This document shows, one piece after another, positions 1 through 6,786 of a DNA stretch of 13,749 bases. The stretch's first letter is position 1; each line of letters starts with the position of its first letter. Position numbers and translations under genes: made by a program. The stretch comes from JANYHY01 sp043784605 (lineage in GTDB: Bacteria; Myxococcota_A; Polyangia; Polyangiales; Polyangiaceae), in assembly GCA_043784605.1 (NCBI GenBank), contig JAYVYD010000512.1, positions 1-13,749 on the forward strand, in the 5' to 3' direction. Under the pieces are notes generated by a model. That model saw only the letters and a list, made by a program, of their open reading frames with translations. It was not told the DNA's origin and did no database searches.

Positions 1-2
1 CG

Positions 3-668
3 CGGAGCAAGCTCGTGCTCGATCATGGCGCGACGGTCCCGCTCGAGGGCACGCTGTGGATGAAGGAGACGACCAAAGAGGAGCTCTTGCTCGAGTGGAC
101 TCGCATCCTGCGCAGGCACAAGATCGAGGTGCGCGAGCATGAGCGAGTCAGTGCCGTGACTCGCGACGCGGAGGCGTTCGTGGTCCAGACTCCGAAACGA
201 TCGACGCGCGCACACGCGGTGATCTTCGCCACGGGTCGCCGAGGGTCGCCGAGAGACATTTCACTCGAGGTCACGCCAGGCGCGCTCGGCCGAGTGAGCT
301 ACTCGCTGGCAGACGCGCGCTCCTTCGCCGGCAAGCGTGTCCTCGTCGTCGGCCTCGGAGACTCGGCGATGGAGGCGGCGCTCGCGCTCTCGGGTCAACC
401 GAGCACCCATGTCACGCTCTTGCATCGAGGCGACGACTTTCGGCGCGGCAAGGTTCGCAACATCGAGGCGATCAAAGCCGCTGTCGCCAAGGGAGCGATC
501 GAGCTCATCTTCGGGTCTGAGCTGAAGCGGGTCGACGTCCAGGAGGTCACCATCGTGAAGAACGGAGTCATCTCGACTCGGCATTACGACGCCGTCTTCG
601 TGATGATCGGTGGCACCGCAGCGCACGACCTCCTGCGAGCCGCGGGGGCGCGTTTCGTGGGCGAATAG
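3..668 (+). CDS. FAD/NAD(P)-dependent oxidoreductase, thioredoxin-reductase-like (5' truncated)
   Basis: The reading frame is open from base 3, so this is the C-terminal two thirds of a gene starting outside the window; the GTG at 15 is probably an internal valine. Seen: the end of an FAD domain with the ATG-type motif FATGRRGSPR (about 222-251), then a second Rossmann fold for NAD(P)H with VVGLGDSAMEAALAL beginning near 345. A basic LLHRGDDFRRGK stretch follows near 420. The C-terminus FVMIGGTAAHDLL (from about 599) resembles the closing FAD-contacting segment of this group. Known: such proteins (Pyr_redox_3, YpdA/TrxB-like) move electrons from NAD(P)H through FAD to a disulfide or another carrier. 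No CxxC is visible in this part, so a classical thioredoxin reductase activity is not supported. The substrate is unknown. It is separated by 47 nt from the VWA gene and probably not part of its transcription unit. Confidence 0.75.
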   Translation, partial: RSKLVLDHGATVPLEGTLWMKETTKEELLLEWTRILRRHKIEVREHERVSAVTRDAEAFVVQTPKRSTRAHAVIFATGRRGSPRDISLEVTPGALGRVSYSLADARSFAGKRVLVVGLGDSAMEAALALSGQPSTHVTLLHRGDDFRRGKVRNIEAIKAAVAKGAIELIFGSELKRVDVQEVTIVKNGVISTRHYDAVFVMIGGTAAHDLLRAAGARFVGE

Positions 669-679
669 GCGGCTCCTCT

Positions 680-709
680 TAGACCGTTCGAGGATCTGGC
701 CCGTACTGG
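680..709 (+). promoter_or_regulatory. Candidate promoter of the VWA gene
   Basis: A possible -35 TAGACC (680-685) is followed after 18 nt by TACTGG (704-709), and ATG 716 comes 6 nt later. Both boxes match poorly. The main reason to list it is that the -10-to-ATG distance equals that of the other unit-head genes in this window. There is no Shine-Dalgarno before ATG 716. Confidence 0.25.
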
Positions 710-714
710 GCCAG
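696..714. repeat. Perfect 7-bp inverted repeat abutting the VWA start codon
   Basis: CTGGCCC (696-702), loop GTACT, GGGCCAG (708-714); ATG begins at 716. The dyad overlaps the possible -10 at 704-709, so it could be an operator. If transcribed from upstream, it would form a GC-rich hairpin that hides the translation start. There is no U-tract, so it is not a typical terminator. That the repeat exists is certain; its function is inferred. Confidence 0.5.
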
Positions 715-715
715 G

Positions 716-2236
716 ATGAAGCTGCAAACAGCCGCACTCCTGGCAGTCTTTGGCATGGGCGGGTCTACCGCGCTCGCGATGAGCGTCCCAGTCAGCGCAG
801 CAACACCGGAGGTCGTGGCCGAGTCGCCGGACGACAAGCCCGCGACGGACGCGAAGGATCTCTCGCGGTTCAGCGACGGCGACACGCTCACAGTCGAGGC
901 TCGCCTCGGGCACGCCACACTCACCAAGGGCGCCAACGGCGAGACCTACTTGTTCGCACAAGTGAGCGGCGCGCAGTCTGCGCAGTCTGCTCCACCCCTG
1001 AACCTCGCGATCGCGATCGACCGATCGGGCTCGATGAAGGGCGATCGCATCTCCAACGCGATCGCCGCGGCGACCGGAGTCGTTCAGCGAATGCGTGACG
1101 GGGACAGCATCGCGGTCATCTCGTTCGACACGTCGTCCGACGCGGTCGTGCCGCCCACGATCGTGTCGGCCTCTACGCGCCCGAGCATCGAGGCTCGGAT
1201 CCGCGCGATCCGCCTCGGCGGAGACACGTGTATCTCGTGCGGTCTCGATCGCGCGATGACCGAGCTCTCGTCGTCATCGCTCCCACCCGAGCGCGTCAGT
1301 CGCATCATTCTGCTCTCGGACGGTGTGACCAACCACGGCATCACGGACATGCCCGGCATGAAATCCATCGCCGCCCGCGTTCGCGATCGTGGCGTCGCGA
1401 TCACCACGATCGGCGTGGACGTGGACTTCGACGAGAAGATGATGGCCGCGATCGCCGTCGAGTCGAACGGGCGTCACTACTTCGTCGCCACCCCATCGGG
1501 TCTGCCCTCGATCTTCGCGCAAGAGTTCGACACGCTGCTCGCGTCGGTCGCGCGTGACGTCGACATGCGCGTCGAGCTCGCGCCTGGGGTCGAGGTAGAG
1601 CAGGTGTTCGACCGCTCCTTTCGCCGTGACGGAAACGCTGTCGTCGTGCCGTTCGGCACCTTCGGCAGCAAGCAAGACAAGACCGTCCTCATGAAGCTTC
1701 GCGTCCCGGCAGATCGCGACGGCGCCCGGCCGGTCGCGGAAGTTCGAGTCGCCTATCGTGACCTCGTCAAGCGCGCGGACGGTAACTGCGGCGGCGACCT
1801 CGCCCTTCGCGTCGTCTCGGACGGCTCCGCGCAGGCGGAGCTCGACCCGTTCGTCGCCGCGCGTCTCGAGCGCAGCCGCACCTCGCAGTCGTTGACGGAA
1901 GCGAACCTGCTGTTCGAGGAAGGTCGCGTCGATGAAGCGCGCGCCCGCCTCGCGACTCAGGGCGACGCGCTCCAGAAGCAACGCATCACCGCGAGGCACG
2001 CGATGCCGATGGCGAAGCCCTTCGGTCACATGGGCGGTGGCGGCCTCGACGACGACTTCGACAAGCAGAGCGCAGCGCTCGCGCAGGCGGAAGCGAACTT
2101 CGGACCTTCCCCGACGACGGCCACCATCCCAGGCAGCGCCGCTGCGCCTGCTCCCGCCAACGCCGCGCCCGCCAGCCGTCAAGGCAAAGAGCAGGTTCGT
2201 ATGAACCAACAGAACGCCACGGACTTGGCTTTCTGA
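716..2236 (+). CDS. Exported VWA (von Willebrand factor type A) domain protein
   Basis: 506 residues. ATG 716 gives a Sec signal peptide (MKLQTAALLAVFGMGG..., likely cleaved after VSA or SAA near 27-30) without a clear lipobox, so the product is probably periplasmic or secreted. The VWA domain spans roughly 95-285. Its metal-ion site (MIDAS) is intact: D102-x-S104-x-S106 in DRSGSM, Thr171 in GGDTCISCG, and Asp202 in LLSDGV. VWA domains with a full MIDAS bind Mg2+ or Mn2+ and a protein ligand. Residues about 290-400 look like a beta-rich companion region with FDRSFRR. A helical stretch follows (about 385-425), then an Ala/Pro-rich, probably flexible tail. The Cys pair C172/C175 lies next to the MIDAS Thr; I recall this in similar myxobacterial proteins. 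No partner is encoded next door, so the biological role is unknown. Confidence 0.85.
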   Translation: MKLQTAALLAVFGMGGSTALAMSVPVSAATPEVVAESPDDKPATDAKDLSRFSDGDTLTVEARLGHATLTKGANGETYLFAQVSGAQSAQSAPPLNLAIAIDRSGSMKGDRISNAIAAATGVVQRMRDGDSIAVISFDTSSDAVVPPTIVSASTRPSIEARIRAIRLGGDTCISCGLDRAMTELSSSSLPPERVSRIILLSDGVTNHGITDMPGMKSIAARVRDRGVAITTIGVDVDFDEKMMAAIAVESNGRHYFVATPSGLPSIFAQEFDTLLASVARDVDMRVELAPGVEVEQVFDRSFRRDGNAVVVPFGTFGSKQDKTVLMKLRVPADRDGARPVAEVRVAYRDLVKRADGNCGGDLALRVVSDGSAQAELDPFVAARLERSRTSQSLTEANLLFEEGRVDEARARLATQGDALQKQRITARHAMPMAKPFGHMGGGGLDDDFDKQSAALAQAEANFGPSPTTATIPGSAAAPAPANAAPASRQGKEQVRMNQQNATDLAF

Positions 2237-2250
2237 TCGCAAGCTTGGAG

Positions 2251-2280
2251 TTGACCGACACCGCCGAGGTGTCTCACACT
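2251..2280 (+). promoter_or_regulatory. Inverted repeat inside a possible promoter, 2237-2330 intergenic region
   Basis: GACACC (2257-2262), loop GCCGA, GGTGTC (2268-2273) is a perfect 6-bp dyad. It exactly fills the 17-nt gap between TTGACC (2251-2256, 5/6 match to a -35) and a poor -10-like TCACAC/CACACT (2274-2280). It could be an operator within a promoter spacer for the phosphoesterase gene, or a weak stem-loop 20 nt downstream of the VWA stop; no T-run follows. A second possible -10, TACGCT, lies at 2306-2311. The rest of this 94-nt gap shows nothing recognisable. Confidence 0.3.
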
Positions 2281-2330
2281 TGACGTGCTTGGTCGAAGCG
2301 CCCACTACGCTCTCGCCGTGTCCCCCAGAC

Positions 2331-4016
2331 GTGGCCGTTCGCTTCAAGAGAGGGCGCGCCAAGCCTCGAGCGATCGCTTGGTTCGGCTTCAGCGCGTTCT
2401 GGGGCCACCTCCGCCACCTGCTCGCGTCCGCGATAGCCACGGACAACGTGGACTCGAGGCAGTGGATGCAGCCGGACGATCCCGCCGACCTGCTCCTACG
2501 CGTGCGTGAGGTCTTGCGCGAACGCGGGGCAGGCGAGGGCAGCACGCTCGTACAGGTGATGGGCGGTGAGGTCTGGATCGATTTCGTCGCGGACACGGGA
2601 GACGACGTGAGCGTGAGCCTTGCGGTCGCAAAGCTCGTCGCCCGCGAGTACTCCGTACCCGGTGCGAACGGCGACGCCGCTCTCACGCTGCCGCGCGGTC
2701 ACGTGCTCATCCACGGAGGAGACCTCGCGTATCCGGTCGCCACGGTCCGCGAAATGTCGCGGCGATTGCTCGATCCTTGGAATCACGTCCTCGAGGCCGC
2801 GGAGGGAACAGACGCTCCACGCGTGCTCTTCGGAGTCCCGGGCAACCACGACTGGTACGACGGCCTCGACGGCTTCGCGCGACTCTGCCAGCTCCCGAGC
2901 GACTTCGAAGCGCCGCCCGCGAGCACGCACGAGACGCTCTTCCCGACGACAGACGAGCACCCCGTGCTGGCGTGGGTATCGGCGTTCTCACGCGGCGAGA
3001 TCGTGAAGAAGCCAGGACAGCTAGCGCTCTGTGGGTACGTCCCGGTCCAGCGCGCGAGCTACTTCCGCCTGCCACTCGCCAACGGCCTCGACCTCTTCGG
3101 GGTCGACAGACAGCTCCACGAGATCGATAGACGCCAGCGCGCGTTCTTCGCTTCAAAAGACGTGGCCGCCCGCCTGGTCGTGCTGCCGGATCCCGCGCGT
3201 GCTTGGGGAGAGGTGCGCCCGAACGGCGCCCAGTCTCTCCTGTCACTCGACCTGCGCGTGCGCGAACGACCGAGCTACGTGCTCGCGGGCGACGTCCACC
3301 ACTACGAGCGCTCTCACGAGGGTCCGAGCGTGCACGTGGTCGCGGGCGGCGGCGGCGCCTTCTTGCAGGGCTCACGCATCGCAGCGGGCGGGGCCTATGA
3401 GCGAACCCGTGAGTTCCCCGGCCCGAAGGCGTCCGCGGCGATGCTCTGGGGTTTGCCCTGGCACGTCGCTTCCGGCGGCGCAGGGTGGCTGGTGTGGGGT
3501 TACTTGGGCGTGCTCCAAGCGATCGAGCTCTACGTCCACCTACGCCACGGCGCCGATCTCTCCACGCCGCTCGCGATCGTGCACTCGCTGATCGTCGCCT
3601 TCGCAACGGCGCTCCTCGTGGGTTGGAGACGCCACCGCAAGCACAGGATCTTGCCGTTCGCCGTGGCGCTCGGACTCTTCATTGGAGTGTTCCCACTCGC
3701 GATCGCGATCACCACGGACAGGCTCGGCCTCGAGCTGCGTGCGGGCTCGCTCGTGGCGGTGTTCGCTGCGTGGCTCCTCTCCACGCTCGCGAGCGGCGCG
3801 GCCTTCGGGGCGATGTTGGCGCTGATCGCTCGTCTCGGTCTCAATCACGCGCAGCCTTTCGCCGCGCTCGGGCTGCCGTGCTTCAAACACTTCGTTCGCT
3901 TGCGCATACGCGAGGGCGAGTCCGCTCCCGTCATTGATACCTTCGTCATCGGCGTCGTGGACCCGCTCGGAGGGAGCCCGCCGGTGCTCGTGGACTCTTT
4001 TCAATGGAAACCATGA
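2331..4016 (+). CDS. Calcineurin-like metallophosphoesterase with C-terminal membrane helices
   Basis: 561 residues from GTG 2331. The frame extends to TTG 2280, but the added residues are Cys/Pro-rich with unusual codons and overlap the regulatory dyad region, so I prefer 2331; a start codon this far from an SD is uncertain. Metallophosphoesterase motifs, in order: DTGDD (88-92) where the family normally has DxH; HGGDLAY with Asp131; GNHDWYDG with N172, H173 and D174; and GDVHHYE with D321, H323 and H324 near the end of the catalytic part. Known: these residues hold two metals and hydrolyse phosphoesters. The His of the first motif is missing. Residues about 383-403, 414-432, 440-460 and 474-500 are hydrophobic, probably four membrane helices, followed by a soluble tail of about 60 residues. 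The substrate is unknown. The stop overlaps the next gene's ATG, indicating translational coupling to the peptidase. Confidence 0.8.
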   Translation: MAVRFKRGRAKPRAIAWFGFSAFWGHLRHLLASAIATDNVDSRQWMQPDDPADLLLRVREVLRERGAGEGSTLVQVMGGEVWIDFVADTGDDVSVSLAVAKLVAREYSVPGANGDAALTLPRGHVLIHGGDLAYPVATVREMSRRLLDPWNHVLEAAEGTDAPRVLFGVPGNHDWYDGLDGFARLCQLPSDFEAPPASTHETLFPTTDEHPVLAWVSAFSRGEIVKKPGQLALCGYVPVQRASYFRLPLANGLDLFGVDRQLHEIDRRQRAFFASKDVAARLVVLPDPARAWGEVRPNGAQSLLSLDLRVRERPSYVLAGDVHHYERSHEGPSVHVVAGGGGAFLQGSRIAAGGAYERTREFPGPKASAAMLWGLPWHVASGGAGWLVWGYLGVLQAIELYVHLRHGADLSTPLAIVHSLIVAFATALLVGWRRHRKHRILPFAVALGLFIGVFPLAIAITTDRLGLELRAGSLVAVFAAWLLSTLASGAAFGAMLALIARLGLNHAQPFAALGLPCFKHFVRLRIREGESAPVIDTFVIGVVDPLGGSPPVLVDSFQWKP

Positions 4017-5452
4017 GCCGCCGAACGGCGGGCCTGCTGCTCGCGCTCGCAGCGACCACTTGCGGCGGTCGCTCACCTGTCGCTGCGGGCTCGAGCGTAC
4101 CCTGCCTCTACGCGTATTCTGTCGACACGACGCGGCTTCCGTTGCTCCACATCCAGGCGACGTTCGACCCCGGCGGGAGCGCAGACCTCGTGATCGCGAC
4201 CGATCTGCAGCGAGCGGTCACACACGTGGAGGTGAAGCGCGGAGACGCGTGGGAAATCGTTTCGAGCGAACGAGGTGTGTGGCGCGTGCCCGAGTGCGTG
4301 GCGTCGTGCACCCTCCGCTACGAGCTCGCGATCGATCGGGGCCGCGGCGGCGAGGACGGGGTCGCGACCCTGGGCGCATCCTGGCTCTCTCCGACCTACG
4401 CGTGGCTTCTTCACCCGACACCGATCATGAAGGGGCGCTTCGAGGTCGCGCTCTCGCCAGCTCCCGCTTCCTCGAGTTCGTGGTCGAGCACGCCATGGGA
4501 GGGCGCGTTCCGCGAGCTGGGCGATGGCAAGCGAGGCTTCCTCTCGGGCGATTTCGCGGAGGGCTCGTTCGTCGGCTTCGGCAAGCTGCGCGCGCGCACG
4601 TCTCCCGTCCCTGGCGGTGAGGTCAACACCGTACTCTTGGACGGCAAGCTACAGATGAGCGAGGCCGACGCCGCGCGATGGGTGGACGACGCTGCAGGCG
4701 CCGTCTCTATGCTCTACGGCCATTTCCCGGTGCGGCACGCGACCGTGTTCTTGGCACCGATTCCCGGCGCGACCGAGCCTGTTTTCGGGCGCGTGCTCTC
4801 GCTCGGCGGCTCGTCCGTGCTCGTGCTCACCGGAGAAGAGAGCGACGGCAACGAGATGCATGAAGACTGGATCCTCGTACACGAGCTGATTCACCTGGGC
4901 TTCCCGACGTTCCAGAACGAGGGCCGCTGGCTCGACGAAGGCATCGCCACCTACTACGAGCCCGTCTTGCGAACGCGGATGGGATGGCGCGACAAGACGG
5001 ACCTCTGGCGAGGCCTCGCGCGCGAGATGCCACGCGGGCTCGCGAGCGCAGGTGAGCCGCTCGCGCTCGAGCAGCGAACGACGCTCGACGGCATCTACTG
5101 GGGCGGCGCTCTCTTTGTGATGATGGCGGACGTCCGCATTCGTGAGCAGACCCGAGGCCGCAAATCGCTGGACGACGTCCTCCGAGGCGTCCTCGCCAAG
5201 GGTGGCGACGGCGAGCACGTCTGGACCGTCGCCGAGACGATGCGCGTTGGCGACGAGCTCACGGGCACTCACGTGCTCACGGACATGTACGAGCGGTACG
5301 CGCGCAAGGGAGAGTCGGTGGACCTCGAAGCAGAGCTCCACGCGCTCGGGATCGATCGCGCCGGAGGCAAAGACGAGATCACCCTTCACGACGATCGACC
5401 GCGCGGTTCGATCAGGAACCAAATCGTTTCAAAAGACGGTAGGACGCCCTAA
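4013..5452 (+). CDS. Secreted gluzincin-like zinc metallopeptidase (M61/M1-like), possible lipoprotein
   Basis: 479 residues from ATG 4013, which forms an ATGA overlap with the phosphoesterase stop; ATG 4004 would add three residues and is less convincing. The N-terminus is a signal peptide (MSRRTAGLLLALAATTCGG). Cys17 could be lipidated, but Thr at -1 is not a standard lipobox. Residues about 30-200 look beta-rich, as in the N-terminal domain of M61/M1 enzymes. The active site is HELIH (H290, E291, H294), followed by WLDEGIATYYE with E309 as the expected third zinc ligand. This is clearly the gluzincin arrangement, but the gap is 14 residues where classical M1/M61 enzymes have 18. The C-terminal part (about 320-460) is helical, as in this fold. 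Inferred role: cleavage of extracellular or envelope peptides, linked to the coupled membrane phosphoesterase. The substrate cannot be read from the sequence. Confidence 0.75.
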   Translation: MSRRTAGLLLALAATTCGGRSPVAAGSSVPCLYAYSVDTTRLPLLHIQATFDPGGSADLVIATDLQRAVTHVEVKRGDAWEIVSSERGVWRVPECVASCTLRYELAIDRGRGGEDGVATLGASWLSPTYAWLLHPTPIMKGRFEVALSPAPASSSSWSSTPWEGAFRELGDGKRGFLSGDFAEGSFVGFGKLRARTSPVPGGEVNTVLLDGKLQMSEADAARWVDDAAGAVSMLYGHFPVRHATVFLAPIPGATEPVFGRVLSLGGSSVLVLTGEESDGNEMHEDWILVHELIHLGFPTFQNEGRWLDEGIATYYEPVLRTRMGWRDKTDLWRGLAREMPRGLASAGEPLALEQRTTLDGIYWGGALFVMMADVRIREQTRGRKSLDDVLRGVLAKGGDGEHVWTVAETMRVGDELTGTHVLTDMYERYARKGESVDLEAELHALGIDRAGGKDEITLHDDRPRGSIRNQIVSKDGRTP

Positions 5453-5467
5453 ACCTTCAGGTCCGTC

Positions 5468-5496
5468 TTGAGCTCGGCACTATACGGATGTATCGT
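5468..5496 (+). promoter_or_regulatory. Candidate leaderless promoter of the exonuclease gene
   Basis: TTGAGC (5468-5473), exactly 17 nt, TATCGT (5491-5496), then 6 nt to GTG 5503. Each box matches the sigma70 consensus at 4 of 6 positions and the spacing is ideal. Transcription would begin at or next to the GTG. The ATG at 5488 lies inside this promoter, which argues against it as the start. Confidence 0.5.
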
Positions 5497-5502
5497 ATTG
5501 GC

Positions 5503-6759
5503 GTGTCTCTGCGGTCCAAGCTCGAACGCCTGTCGACGCCCAAAAGCGCGCGTGGGCCTGCACCCATTCTCGCGAAGAGCACCGCCGCGCTCGACGATCT
5601 GCGAGGGCGAATGCAGCGCATTCTCGAGCGTTCGGTCACGGACAAGCCGCGCAGACCTCACGCCGTCGAGACGGAGGATCTCCCTTTTTCTTCAGTCGAA
5701 ACCGAGCGCGGCCTGCTTCACGTCCGGAGGCTGGAGCTCGGCGCTACGCAACGTGTCGGTAACGCTCCCGTGTTCGCCGCGCGCCACGTGGACTCTCGCT
5801 TGCTCTCGCTGCTCGCTCTCGATCCGCGTCTCGCGGGCGTGGATTTCGAACGCGCGCTCTACCTCGACACGGAGACCACGGGGTTGTCGGGCGGGACTGG
5901 CACCGTCGCGTTCCTCGTGGGGCTCGCGTTCTTTTCAGGAGACAAGCTCGTCGTAGAGCAGGTGCTCGTCCGCAACCTGGGCGAAGAGGCGCCGATGTTG
6001 GAGCGCGTGCTGCAGCGCCTGCGCGAGGCGAGCTCGATCGTCACCTTCAACGGCAAGGCGTTCGACATGCCGCTCCTGCGAACGCGCTTGTTGATGTCTC
6101 GGCTGGACGAAGCGCCCGATCTCCCGCACCTCGATCTGCTCCACGTCGCCCGACGGTTGCACAAGCCGCGCGGCGTGGAGTGCAGGCTCGTCTCCATCGA
6201 GCGGGACGTGCTCGGCTTCGAGCGACAAGACGACACGCCGAGCGGCGAGGTGAGCGCGTGCTACCTCCATTTTCTCCGTACCGGAGAGGCTCGGCCTCTC
6301 CTCGGCGTGATCGAGCACAACACGTGGGACGTGCTCACCATGGCCGCGCTCGCGGGTCTCTACGGCGAGCCGATCGACAGCTCTCGCCTGGTCCCCGACG
6401 ATCTCGCGGGGGTGTCGCTCACGCTCAAGCGGTCGCGAGCGTTCGGTGATGCGGTGGACGCGGCGAACCGCGCGATGGAGAGCAACAGTCCGCTCTCGCT
6501 CCGCGCAGGAGCCGAGGTCGCGAAGGCGATGGGCGATCGCGATCGCGCGCTGACGCTCTTCGAGCGCGTCGCCGAGGAGGTGGACTGCAAGAAGACCCGC
6601 CTGGAGCTCGCCAAGCTCTACGAGCACCACGCCAAAGACGCCGAGCGCGCATTGAAGCAACTCGAGCGCGGCACCAGCGAAGACGCCCCGGCGAGCGAGA
6701 AGCGACGCGCGCGATTGGTGCTGAAGACCGCCAAGAAGAGTCAGCAACGCCTGTTTTGA
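5503..6759 (+). CDS. YprB/MrfB-like DEDD 3'-5' exonuclease (RNase H-like fold) with helical C-terminus
   Basis: 418 residues from GTG 5503; ATG 5488 would add five residues but sits inside the likely promoter. The RNase H-like exonuclease motifs are complete: D122 and E124 in LDTETTGL, D188 in TFNGKAFDMPLL, and H272/D276 in IEHNTWDVLTMAAL. The last motif has the x3 spacing of DEDDy enzymes, with His at the Tyr position. Known: the Bacillus subtilis relative YprB, renamed MrfB, works with the helicase MrfA in repair of mitomycin C damage. No helicase gene is adjacent here. Residues about 305-410 form a Glu/Arg/Leu-rich helical region with TPR-like pairs (DAVDAANRAMES, DRALTLFERVAEE, DAERALKQLERG), probably a protein-interaction module. 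The protein is cytoplasmic. Downstream leuS has its own candidate promoter. Confidence 0.8.
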   Translation: MSLRSKLERLSTPKSARGPAPILAKSTAALDDLRGRMQRILERSVTDKPRRPHAVETEDLPFSSVETERGLLHVRRLELGATQRVGNAPVFAARHVDSRLLSLLALDPRLAGVDFERALYLDTETTGLSGGTGTVAFLVGLAFFSGDKLVVEQVLVRNLGEEAPMLERVLQRLREASSIVTFNGKAFDMPLLRTRLLMSRLDEAPDLPHLDLLHVARRLHKPRGVECRLVSIERDVLGFERQDDTPSGEVSACYLHFLRTGEARPLLGVIEHNTWDVLTMAALAGLYGEPIDSSRLVPDDLAGVSLTLKRSRAFGDAVDAANRAMESNSPLSLRAGAEVAKAMGDRDRALTLFERVAEEVDCKKTRLELAKLYEHHAKDAERALKQLERGTSEDAPASEKRRARLVLKTAKKSQQRLF

Positions 6760-6770
6760 GCCGTCGTTTG

Positions 6771-6779
6771 TGGTAGTCG
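6771..6779 (+). promoter_or_regulatory. Extended -10-like element before leuS
   Basis: TGG followed directly by TAGTCG (6774-6779), then 7 nt, then ATG 6787. The same TGG-TAG arrangement at the same distance stands before the DUF72 gene at 9850. No good -35 is visible. A weak GGTGAG (6779-6784) lies too close to the ATG to be a convincing ribosome binding site. Confidence 0.35.
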
Positions 6780-6786
6780 GTGAGCC

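Noticed and set aside
233..252. Two tandem copies of a 10-bp sequence (GGGTCGCCGA)
   Set aside because: It lies within a conserved GRRGSPR coding segment, which explains it without a frameshift or mobile element.
2285..2509. A short plus-strand frame near the TACGCT/GTG 2318 pattern
   Set aside because: GTG 2318 is 6 nt after a -10-like box but out of frame with the phosphoesterase. The frame encodes only an Arg/Pro-rich shadow peptide.
1274..2686. A 470-codon minus-strand frame
   Set aside because: It is antisense to the VWA gene and the start of the phosphoesterase gene. Its composition is that of a codon-bias shadow and no motifs are seen.
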